A stretch of 5,135 nt of DNA from contig JBECKZ010000255.1 in the NCBI GenBank assembly GCA_040235555.1, positions 1 to 5,135 of the forward strand, written 5' to 3'. The notes beneath the pieces are model-generated. The model saw nothing but the letters and a program-made list of their open reading frames with translations. It did not search any database and was not told the DNA's origin. This DNA comes from RI-92 sp040235555. Lineage in GTDB: Bacteria > Pseudomonadota > Gammaproteobacteria > UBA6429 > Thiohalophilaceae. Positions 1 through 5,060 of this stretch are shown here, one piece after another (positions within the stretch are counted from its first letter, which is position 1; each line of letters begins with the position of its first letter). Position numbers and translations under genes: made by a program.

Positions 1-126
1 ATGGTCAATACCGAACAGACCCGGGTAACACGTATTGCCCACGGTATTCCGATCGGCGGCGAACTGGAATTTGTCAGTGGTTCGACCTTATCGCATGCCT
101 TCTCTGGACGCCGTGTGATCAGCTAG
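1..126 (+). CDS. recR: Recombination mediator RecR, C-terminal end (partial)
   Basis: This is the last 41 codons of RecR, the ring-forming partner of RecO (and RecF) that helps load RecA onto SSB-coated single-stranded DNA at gaps. The identifying stretch is VTRIAHGIPIGGELEF followed by STLSHAF and GRR, the conserved C-terminal block that follows the Toprim domain in RecR proteins. The ATG at position 1 is probably an internal methionine, because the homologous segment sits about 150 residues into the full protein. The zinc finger and Toprim domain lie off the left edge. The frame ends at TAG (124-126). The gene converges on rsgA, with 42 bases between the two stop codons. recR usually follows dnaX and a YbaB-family gene, but that cannot be checked here. 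The assignment is confident although the fragment is short. Confidence 0.9.
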   Translation: MVNTEQTRVTRIAHGIPIGGELEFVSGSTLSHAFSGRRVIS

Positions 127-168
127 ATTGCCGTACCAGTATCCAGGATAATTCACTCCCTGTTGTAA
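127..168. other. Convergent gap between recR and rsgA, no clear terminator
   Basis: Forty-two bases separate the converging stop codons of recR and rsgA. The only symmetry seen is an 11-base palindrome, TATCCAGGATA (140-150). Its single-base centre makes it unlikely to fold as an RNA hairpin. There is no GC-rich stem followed by a T-run on either strand, so termination is either Rho-dependent or takes place inside the opposing gene. Confidence 0.5.
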
Positions 169-1083
169 CTAATTTTGTTTGAACGAATCGAGTATGGTGC
201 GATAACTCTCGACACGTGCAATACTAATCTTGCCTTCATCCGCAGCCTGCTGGACTGCGCAACCCGGTTCCCGAGTATGCGTGCAGTTGCGAAATTTGCA
301 TTGTTCGATGAAGGGAATAAATTCTCTGAAACCTTGTGCCAATGCTTGTGCATCTACAGTTTTCAGACCAAATTCGCGAATCCCGGGTGAATCGATTATA
401 AAACTGTCGTGATCGAGGGCATACAGCTCAGTGTGGGTGGTGGTGTGCCGGCCTTTGTTGGTGGCCTGCGAGACTTTGCCAATACGCGGATTGGCGCCTG
501 GCAACAAGGCTTTAATTAACGAGGATTTTCCCACAGCAGAGTGACCCACCAATACCGAAGTGGATACATGTAAACTGTTCAGCAGATCAGATATGCCTTC
601 ACCAGTTTTTGCACTGACGTATTGCACCGAATACCCGATATCCTGATAGACTGAAAGAACTGATTTAATCTCCTGTAAATGCGACGCATCCAGTAAATCA
701 ATTTTATTAAAAACGATTGTTGCGGAAAGACTGGCCAATTCACACGCGACCAAATAACGGTCGATGAGACCGGTTTTCAAGACGGGTTTGGCCGCGCAGA
801 CAATCAGGACCTTGTCGATATTGACGGCGATGAGTTTTTCCTGATTCTTGGTAACACGCAAAAGCACTCCATGACGTGCTGCGAGTTCGGTAATCACGGA
901 TTCTCCGGCGTCACCGGTTTCGAAATGTATGCGATCGCCACTGGCCAGGGCCGGCAGGTATTGGCGCGGCACGGCACGCAGACGCTCACCGTCGAGGGTT
1001 TGAATCAGGAGTTCATTGCCGAAATGGGTGATGACTGTGGCGTTATAGTGTAGATCAGCTGCAGGTGATTGAGGACTCGACAT
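169..1083 (-). CDS. rsgA: Ribosome small subunit-dependent GTPase RsgA (YjeQ)
   Basis: RsgA is a late assembly factor for the 30S ribosomal subunit; its GTPase activity is stimulated by the 30S particle. The 304-residue product shows the diagnostic circular permutation: the G4 motif NKID (126-129) comes before the P-loop GHSAVGKSS (180-188), the switch region GRHTTTHTEL (211-220) and the G3 motif DSPG (231-234). An OB-fold-like N-terminal domain covers about residues 10-80. A zinc knuckle with ligands C262, C267, H269 and C275 lies near the C-terminus. Length is normal for the family. The frame is open for 13 more codons upstream, but that extension would run into phhB and is not RsgA-like, so the ATG at 1083 is chosen. 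An AAGGA overlaps the phhB stop codon only two bases before this ATG, so translation is probably coupled to phhB. It is the last gene of the four-gene minus-strand unit. Confidence 0.96.
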   Translation of the reverse strand: MSSPQSPAADLHYNATVITHFGNELLIQTLDGERLRAVPRQYLPALASGDRIHFETGDAGESVITELAARHGVLLRVTKNQEKLIAVNIDKVLIVCAAKPVLKTGLIDRYLVACELASLSATIVFNKIDLLDASHLQEIKSVLSVYQDIGYSVQYVSAKTGEGISDLLNSLHVSTSVLVGHSAVGKSSLIKALLPGANPRIGKVSQATNKGRHTTTHTELYALDHDSFIIDSPGIREFGLKTVDAQALAQGFREFIPFIEQCKFRNCTHTREPGCAVQQAADEGKISIARVESYRTILDSFKQN

Positions 1084-1088
1084 AATCC

Positions 1089-1421
1089 TTATGACAACAG
1101 ATCGTCGATGTGTGCGGCACAAATAAAATCGTTCAGAGAAAGGCCGCCAACGGTGTGAGTGGAATACACAATCTTGCAGCGGCTGTAGCTGACCTCGAGG
1201 TCGGGGTGGTGGTCCTGTTGTTGGGCAACCCAGGCGACAGCGTTAACGAAGGCCATAGTTTCATAGTAATTCTTGAAGTGAAATTCGCGGTGAATGGCGG
1301 CATGGCTGGAGGTCAGCGACCACTGCGGAACTTCCTTTATGTATTCATGCAATTGTTCGTCGCTTAGAGGCAGGGTGCCTTTCGCCACCGGTTGACAGTG
1401 TTGATCGCGCAAGCCGCCCAT
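1089..1421 (-). CDS. phhB: Pterin-4a-carbinolamine dehydratase (PhhB/PCD)
   Basis: This 110-residue cytoplasmic enzyme dehydrates 4a-hydroxytetrahydrobiopterin, formed by aromatic amino acid hydroxylases, so that the pterin cofactor can be recycled. The family signature is present: DHHPD (70-74), a tyrosine at 79, H89 and D98, matching the usual His-His-Pro ... aromatic ... His ... Asp pattern. Length is typical. The N-terminal block (residues 4-34), with PLSDEQ and VPQW, also fits, which supports the ATG at 1421. That start lies five bases after the cytochrome stop codon and has no clear Shine-Dalgarno sequence, so translation may depend on ribosomes finishing the upstream gene. No phenylalanine hydroxylase gene is in the window. 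The pterin partner is therefore unknown, and a role in another pterin-linked process cannot be excluded. The family assignment is secure. Confidence 0.93.
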   Translation of the reverse strand: MGGLRDQHCQPVAKGTLPLSDEQLHEYIKEVPQWSLTSSHAAIHREFHFKNYYETMAFVNAVAWVAQQQDHHPDLEVSYSRCKIVYSTHTVGGLSLNDFICAAHIDDLLS

Positions 1422-1426
1422 GTGTT

Positions 1427-1735
1427 TTATTGCTTGAATTTATAATAAGTCTTGTTGAGATACGCGACGACATCGGCTATCTGATCTTCGGGCCATGACA
1501 CCCCGAGGCTGTTCTTGCAACGATGTACCTGCTTGTTAAGGGCTTCGAGTGAATCGATGCGGCGATCTGCGCGAGTGTAGATCTTGCTGCCATCACCGCC
1601 CATCATATCGGCATGGCACTTGACGCAGTTTTCCTGGACCAGTTCCTTGCCGCGCTTGAGGTCGACTGCCTGCGCCGGGGCAAGAAACGTCATACACAGG
1701 CCAAAACACAATGCTGCAGTAAACAGGGGTTTCAT
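1427..1735 (-). CDS. Small secreted monohaem c-type cytochrome
   Basis: The 102-residue precursor begins with a Sec signal peptide: K2, a hydrophobic stretch at about 4-20, and a probable cleavage site after AQA (21-23). This leaves a mature periplasmic protein of about 79 residues. One covalent haem site, CVKCH (37-41), is present. Downstream come YTRADRRIDSLEALNKQV (53-70), a second cysteine-containing segment HRCKNSLGVSWPEDQ (71-85) and VVAYLNKTYYKF (89-100), consistent with the C-terminal helix of a class I-like fold. No methionine lies beyond residue 45, so the usual C-terminal Met ligand is absent. H71, or M44/M45 just after the haem site, are the only obvious alternatives. C73 is unpaired outside the haem motif. 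I recall similar small proteobacterial proteins with the YTR/DRR and YLN/YY pattern, some annotated as cytochrome c or 'green heme protein', but the redox partner is unknown. A strong AAGGAGG lies just upstream of the ATG, in the 23-base gap after the M48 gene. Confidence 0.88.
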   Translation of the reverse strand: MKPLFTAALCFGLCMTFLAPAQAVDLKRGKELVQENCVKCHADMMGGDGSKIYTRADRRIDSLEALNKQVHRCKNSLGVSWPEDQIADVVAYLNKTYYKFKQ

Positions 1736-1758
1736 GGTTTCCTCCTTGGGTCACCGGA
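1736..1758 (-). promoter_or_regulatory. Strong ribosome binding site for the cytochrome gene
   Basis: The whole 23-base gap between the M48 protease stop and the cytochrome ATG is occupied by a translation start signal, read on the minus strand as AAGGAGGAAACCATG. The AGGAGG core is five bases from the ATG. Together with the one for the M48 gene, it is one of the two strongest Shine-Dalgarno sequences in the window. The next gene, phhB, has none, so the cytochrome is probably translated much more strongly on its own account. Confidence 0.8.
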
Positions 1759-3003
1759 TTAGGTTGCAATTTTAGTCGATAAATGTGCGATTCGGACAGG
1801 CGCAGGCGGATGCGAATCATGAAATGCTGAGTACAGCGGGTCCGGCGTCAAGGTGCTCGCGTTTTCCTCATACAGTTTGACCAGCGCCCGGATCAGATCC
1901 TGGGCATTGCTCTGGCTGGCGGCGAAGTCATCCGCCTCGAATTCATGGCGGCGGCTAAAGTAGGAAAACAGTGGTTGTACATATACGCCCAGCACGGACA
2001 TCAACAGGATAAACAAGACCAGGGCCGCGTGCATCGAAGGGCTTTGTATACCGAGGCCATGATAAAACCAGTCCTGTTGCACCAGCAGTCCCAGCACTGC
2101 CAGACTGATGAAGGTCATAAAAGCCATGGCCAGAATCTGTTTCTGGACATGTTTACGTTTAAAATGCCCCAGTTCATGAGCGAGCACAGCCTCGATCTCG
2201 TCCGCCTGCAGGGATTTCAACAAGGTGTCAAAGAACACGATGCGTTTGTTGTCGCCGAGACCGGTGAAATAGGCATTGCCATGGCTGGAGCGGCGGGAGC
2301 CATCCATGACAAAGATACCCTTGCTGGTAAAGCCACAGCGACCTAACAGTTTTTCAATGCGTTCACGCAAGACGGCATCTTCCAACGGTGCAAACTTATT
2401 AAATAATGGCGCGATCCAGGTGGGATAGATAAACAGCATCAACAGACTGAAGCTTATCCATACCGCCCATACGTAAATCCACCAGAAGTTTCCGGCCGAT
2501 TGCATCAACCAGAGTACCACCCACAATAACGGTATACCGATGGCAAGTGTTAACAACATGCCTTTGATCAGATCGGTTACGAACAACAGTGGTTTGGTGC
2601 GATTGAAGCCGTAGCGTACTTCGATGACAAAGGTGCGATATAGCGAAAAGGGCAGGTCAAGCAGGCTGCCGATAAGCATCATGCTGATAACAAATGCCAC
2701 CCCATGCCATAAGGTATTGCTGATCCAATCTGCCCAAAGGGTATCCAGCCAATTCAGTCCACCACCCAGGGTCCAGAGCAACAATATCGCGCTGCTGTAG
2801 AATAATTCGATCTGGCTCAAGCGAACCTTGTCCGTAGTATAGTCAGCCGCTTTCTGATGTGCGGCCAGGGTTATTTTGTCCGCGAATTCTGAAGGGACTG
2901 CTGCCCGGTAGCGGGCAATGTGCCGCAGTTGGCGCTGGTTTAACCACCACTGCAGGACAATGGCGCCAGACAGGGCAATGACAAAGACGTAACTGAACCA
3001 CAC
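1759..3003 (-). CDS. M48 family membrane zinc metalloprotease (Ste24-like)
   Basis: This is an integral membrane zinc endopeptidase of family M48, Ste24/CAAX-protease subgroup. In bacteria such enzymes are generally linked to membrane protein turnover; the substrate here cannot be inferred. The 414-residue product carries HELGH (276-280; zinc ligands H276 and H280, catalytic E277). The likely third zinc ligand is E354 in RRHEFEADDFA (351-361). Also present are the conserved SSHGNAYFTGLG (239-250) and a C-terminal HPP (398-400). About seven hydrophobic segments are visible, near residues 3-20, 66-84, 98-120, 145-168, 175-198, 288-308 and 325-346. The frame stays open to an ATG at 3105, but the GTG at 3003 is preferred: it follows AGGAGGAG by seven bases, gives a length usual for the family, and starts directly with a membrane segment. 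It is the first gene of the four-gene minus-strand unit and diverges from orn. Confidence 0.92.
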   Translation of the reverse strand: MWFSYVFVIALSGAIVLQWWLNQRQLRHIARYRAAVPSEFADKITLAAHQKAADYTTDKVRLSQIELFYSSAILLLWTLGGGLNWLDTLWADWISNTLWHGVAFVISMMLIGSLLDLPFSLYRTFVIEVRYGFNRTKPLLFVTDLIKGMLLTLAIGIPLLWVVLWLMQSAGNFWWIYVWAVWISFSLLMLFIYPTWIAPLFNKFAPLEDAVLRERIEKLLGRCGFTSKGIFVMDGSRRSSHGNAYFTGLGDNKRIVFFDTLLKSLQADEIEAVLAHELGHFKRKHVQKQILAMAFMTFISLAVLGLLVQQDWFYHGLGIQSPSMHAALVLFILLMSVLGVYVQPLFSYFSRRHEFEADDFAASQSNAQDLIRALVKLYEENASTLTPDPLYSAFHDSHPPAPVRIAHLSTKIAT

Positions 3004-3143
3004 GATAGAACTCCTCCTGATATATCCTTTCCACAACTGACGATACAATATCGCAGAATTGCAAGTAGTTGCAGGGTAGTCTTTGTTAGAATGGCAGACA
3101 AGCAAAGGTTCCTACTAATTATACAACCCATACGGGATATACC
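3004..3143. promoter_or_regulatory. Divergent promoter region between the M48 gene and orn
   Basis: Both transcripts must start in or near these 140 bases. On the minus strand, CTGCAA (3074-3069) and TATTGT (3050-3045) are 18 bases apart, a plausible but imperfect sigma-70 promoter with a leader of about 35 bases to the M48 GTG. A perfect TATAAT also lies on the minus strand (3123-3118), but no good -35 element precedes it. For orn I see AT-rich -10-like sequences (TAGAAT 3087-3092, TACTAAT 3113-3119) without a well-spaced -35. The M48 ribosome binding site, AGGAGGAG, lies at about 3011-3018. The orn ATG has only a modest GGGA six bases upstream. Confidence 0.4.
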
Positions 3144-3710
3144 ATGCCACAAGACAGTAACAATTTAATCTGGATCGATCTGGAGATGACCGGGCTCGAT
3201 ACGCAAAATGACATGATTATCGAAATCGCCACGATCGTGACCGACAGTCAGCTAAACATACTGGCCGAAGGCCCAGTTTTGGCTGTACATCAAAGCGATA
3301 CCACCCTGGCCGCCATGGATGAATGGAATACGCGGCAACATGGCCAGTCCGGTCTGGTTGAGAGGGTCAAGGCCAGTGTGATTGATGAGGCGGAAGCTGA
3401 GCGCCAGACTATCGCCTTTTTACAGGATTACGTTCCCGCGCGTACTTCACCCATGTGTGGGAACAGTATCTGTCAGGATCGCCGGTTTCTGGCGCGCTGC
3501 ATGCCGCAACTGGAAGCCTATTTCCATTATCGTAATCTGGACGTGAGCACCCTCAAGGAACTGGTCAAACGCTGGCTACCCAAGATTGCCTCAGGGGTAG
3601 AGAAAAAGGGCGCGCACCTGGCACTGGACGACATCCGTGAATCCATCACTGAACTACGTTATTACCGTGAGAATTTGTTGATTGCCGAGGCCCAGGTGCC
3701 GACGAATTGA
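3144..3710 (+). CDS. orn: Oligoribonuclease Orn
   Basis: Orn is a 3'-5' exoribonuclease that degrades very short RNAs to mononucleotides at the end of mRNA decay. In gammaproteobacteria it also clears pGpG, the breakdown product of cyclic di-GMP. The 188-residue protein has the complete DEDDh active site: D12 and E14 in WIDLEMTGLD, D112 in the segment CGNSICQDRRF, H158 in KKGAHLALDD, and D163 five residues after that histidine. NTRQHGQSGLVERVKAS (62-78) is also typical of the family. Length matches E. coli Orn within a few residues, and the ATG gives the canonical N-terminus. The gene diverges from the M48 protease unit. rsgA lies close by, as in many relatives, but here on the opposite strand and at the far end of the neighbouring unit. 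A gap of 336 bases separates it from fliM, so co-transcription with the flagellar genes seems unlikely. Confidence 0.97.
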   Translation: MPQDSNNLIWIDLEMTGLDTQNDMIIEIATIVTDSQLNILAEGPVLAVHQSDTTLAAMDEWNTRQHGQSGLVERVKASVIDEAEAERQTIAFLQDYVPARTSPMCGNSICQDRRFLARCMPQLEAYFHYRNLDVSTLKELVKRWLPKIASGVEKKGAHLALDDIRESITELRYYRENLLIAEAQVPTN

Positions 3711-3830
3711 GTCATTCGCCAGGCGATAATCAGCCAGAAACCCGGCAATCGTTCCTCTGCTAGTAGTCAAGGCTCTGGCGCTTCGGCTTCCCCGCCAGGC
3801 TAACTCATTGAAACAAAATATCTAATTCCG
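3711..3830. other. Non-coding stretch after orn with an imperfect hairpin
   Basis: I see no credible reading frame here. CTGGCG (3775-3780) can pair with CGCCAG (3793-3798) around a 12-base loop, with possible GU extension at 3774/3799. The loop begins with a CTTCGG motif (3781-3786). The eight bases CGCCAGGC occur twice, at 3717-3724 (inside the palindrome TCGCCAGGCGA, 3716-3726) and at 3793-3800, so the central CTGGCG could pair with either copy. No T-run follows the stem. It may help end or protect the orn transcript, but it is not a standard intrinsic terminator. The right part (about 3801-3830) becomes AT-rich ahead of the sigma-54 element. Confidence 0.4.
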
Positions 3831-3846
3831 TGGCATATGTTTTGCT
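3831..3846 (+). promoter_or_regulatory. Sigma-54 (RpoN) -24/-12 promoter upstream of fliM
   Basis: The sequence TGGCATATGTTTTGCT fits the sigma-54 consensus TGGCAYRN4TTGCW at every specified base, with GG and GC exactly 12 bases apart. The GC doublet is at 3844-3845, which puts the transcription start near 3856-3857 and gives a leader of about 190 bases to the fliM ATG. Sigma-54 with a FleQ/FlrA-type activator controls many early and middle flagellar genes in Pseudomonas, Vibrio and relatives, so the location suits the downstream gene. No activator-binding site was recognised upstream. The promoter has not been tested and could instead drive a small RNA from the leader region. Confidence 0.7.
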
Positions 3847-3984
3847 ATTTGATTCATATTTGAGGGATTAAAGCCTGTCACACAGGCTGGGCCAGTTTTC
3901 GTCAACGCGGGCCTGCCAGCAAGCAGGCGCAAAGGCGCTGCAATAACACCGCCTGAAAGACATGTGAGCCGGGACAACCCACAC

Positions 3985-4012
3985 TAAAAAGCGGCCATGA
4001 TGGAGCCGATTT
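3985..4012 (+). promoter_or_regulatory. Possible sigma-28 (FliA) promoter close to fliM
   Basis: TAAAAAGC (3985-3992) followed after 12 bases by GCCGATTT (4005-4012) resembles the flagellar sigma-28 consensus TAAAGTTT-N11-GCCGATAA. It has the invariant-looking GCCGAT core and spacing one base longer than in E. coli. A start near 4020 would give a leader of about 25 bases. A TATAAT (4014-4019) overlaps the downstream side, but no -35 element suits it. The match is suggestive only. Confidence 0.35.
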
Positions 4013-4038
4013 ATATAATGAGAAACCTCGTGCACTAG
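3997..4038 (+). CDS. Possible 13-codon upstream ORF before fliM
   Basis: A very short frame, MMEPIYIMRNLVH, starts at tandem ATG codons (3997 and 4000). It ends at TAG (4036-4038), which overlaps the fliM ribosome binding site TAGGA (4036-4040). Translating it would place a terminating ribosome directly over the fliM start signal. It has no clear Shine-Dalgarno sequence and no recognisable peptide motif, so it may be chance. Confidence 0.15.
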   Translation: MMEPIYIMRNLVH

Positions 4039-4040
4039 GA
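4036..4040 (+). promoter_or_regulatory. Ribosome binding site of fliM
   Basis: TAGGA lies six bases before the ATG at 4047, at normal spacing. It supports this start, which also gives the complete N-terminal CheY-binding motif of FliM. Confidence 0.7.
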
Positions 4041-4046
4041 CCCGAA

Positions 4047-5060
4047 ATGGCAAGTTCTGATTTGTTATCCCCAGACGAAATTGATGCGCTATTACATGGC
4101 GTTGACAGTGGTGATGTCAAAACCGATAACGTAGTCGATGGTGTCGTGCGCCCGTACGATTTTACCCGCCAGGCATGTATCGACCGCGGACGGATGCCGA
4201 CGCTGGATATGATAAACGAACGCTTTGCCCGCAGCTTTCGTATTAGCTTGTGCAATATGCTGCGACATAATGTGGATATCGCTGTTGGTGGCGTGCAGAT
4301 GTTGAAGTACTCCGATTACTTCCACAGCCTGCTTGTGTCGACCTGTTTCAACCTGGTAAAGATCAATCCCCTGCGCGGCAAGGCACTGTGTGTCTTCGAT
4401 CCCCAGCTGGTGTTCCTCAGCGTCGACAATTATTTTGGCGGCAGTGGTCACCATGCCAGAATCGTGGGTCGTGAGTTTTCGCCGACCGAGGCCAGGGTTA
4501 TTGATTTTATGTTGAAACATGCATTCCAGGCCCTTGAAGATGCCTGGAAACCGGTTTTGCCGGTGGCGCTTGAATCTCTGGGCGAAGAAGACAATCCGCA
4601 GTTTAACAACTATGTCGGTACTGATGAGGTCGTGGTGGTATGCAGTTTCCACATCGAGTTGAAGGGTGGTGGTGGCACATTTTATGTTGTCATGCCCTAT
4701 ACCATGCTGGAACCCATTCGTGGATTGCTGAATGATACTACACATGCCGATCGTTCAGAATCTGCCGATCACTGGACTGCAGTCTTGCGAGAAGAAGTCA
4801 AGGCTGCAGAAGTGATGCTCTCATGTACCTTGCCTCTGACTGATCTGACACTGGGTGATATTCTGAAACTGAAAGAAGGCGATATCATTCCAATTAGCCA
4901 ACCGGACAAGATAAACGTTATTGCCGAGCATGTTCCGCTGTTTCGCGGTAGTTATGGCGAATATAAAGGTAAAAAAGCAATCCAAATTCAAGAAATAATA
5001 AAAAGGCCGACAATAAGCAGTGTGGAATACAAACAGTTGCCAGCGGGAGCAGAAACATGA
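4047..5060 (+). CDS. fliM: Flagellar motor switch protein FliM
   Basis: FliM is a cytoplasmic C-ring (switch complex) protein of the flagellar motor. It binds phosphorylated CheY, FliG and FliN and sets the direction of rotation. The 337-residue product opens with the CheY-P binding motif LLSPDEIDALLHG (6-18). A linker follows, then the middle domain (about 45-230) with RGRMPTLDMINERFARSFRI (47-66), NLVKINPLRG (102-111), the FliG-interacting GGSG (131-134), REFSPTEARVI (142-152), HIELKGGGG (202-210) and MPYTMLEPIR (216-225). The C-terminal SpoA (FliN-like) domain covers about 247-317. Length is normal and no key block is missing. The product ends TISSVEYKQLPAGAET, beyond the conserved fold. 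The stop TGA overlaps the ATG of the next gene, so the two are coupled. Unlike the common fliL-fliM-fliN order, no fliL lies directly upstream: orn does, 336 bases away. A sigma-54 element and perhaps a sigma-28 element precede it. Confidence 0.96.
   Translation: MASSDLLSPDEIDALLHGVDSGDVKTDNVVDGVVRPYDFTRQACIDRGRMPTLDMINERFARSFRISLCNMLRHNVDIAVGGVQMLKYSDYFHSLLVSTCFNLVKINPLRGKALCVFDPQLVFLSVDNYFGGSGHHARIVGREFSPTEARVIDFMLKHAFQALEDAWKPVLPVALESLGEEDNPQFNNYVGTDEVVVVCSFHIELKGGGGTFYVVMPYTMLEPIRGLLNDTTHADRSESADHWTAVLREEVKAAEVMLSCTLPLTDLTLGDILKLKEGDIIPISQPDKINVIAEHVPLFRGSYGEYKGKKAIQIQEIIKRPTISSVEYKQLPAGAET

Larger units (their letters stand above)
3857..4046 (+). promoter_or_regulatory. Predicted structured leader of the fliM transcript
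   Basis: If the sigma-54 start is used, these 190 bases form the 5' untranslated region of fliM. A perfect 7-bp hairpin, AGCCTGT/ACAGGCT with loop CAC, occupies 3872-3888. A second perfect hairpin pairs GCCTGC (3911-3916) with GCAGGC (3923-3928) around CAGCAA. A third, with one bulged G, uses GCAG(G)CGC (3923-3930) and GCGCTGC (3935-3941) around AAAG. The second and third share bases 3923-3928 and cannot both form. No T-run follows any of them, so they are not intrinsic terminators. I recognise no riboswitch or tRNA. The region also holds the sigma-28-like element, a short upstream ORF and the fliM ribosome binding site. Confidence 0.4.

Noticed and set aside
140..150. TATCCAGGATA palindrome as a recR/rsgA terminator or operator
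   Set aside because: A one-base centre prevents a normal RNA hairpin, and a single 11-base palindrome is easily due to chance; the similar TCGCCAGGCGA at 3716-3726 shares only the central CCAGG.
1945..2346. A 133-codon plus-strand frame inside the M48 protease gene
   Set aside because: It is antisense to the conserved HELGH-containing part of the protease; its openness reflects the codon pattern of the real gene.
3872..3900. Hairpin AGCCTGT/ACAGGCT followed by TTTTC as an intrinsic terminator
   Set aside because: The T-run is only four bases and starts eight bases after the stem, too weak and too distant for intrinsic termination.
3711..4046. A tRNA, a known riboswitch or a CRISPR repeat in the orn-fliM gap
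   Set aside because: There is no T-loop sequence, no cloverleaf, no recognisable riboswitch core and no spaced direct repeats.
4065..4073. TTATCCCCA, one mismatch from a DnaA box
   Set aside because: It is a single site inside the fliM coding sequence with no cluster or AT-rich unwinding region, so there is no support for an origin.
3902..4255. A 117-codon minus-strand frame crossing the fliM leader and start
   Set aside because: It overlaps fliM codons and the predicted control region, and shows no family motif and no convincing ribosome binding site.
4092..4745. A 217-codon open frame on the minus strand inside fliM
   Set aside because: It lies entirely antisense to a clear, full-length fliM, has no recognisable domain, and is rich in His/Gln as expected from reading the opposite strand of this gene.
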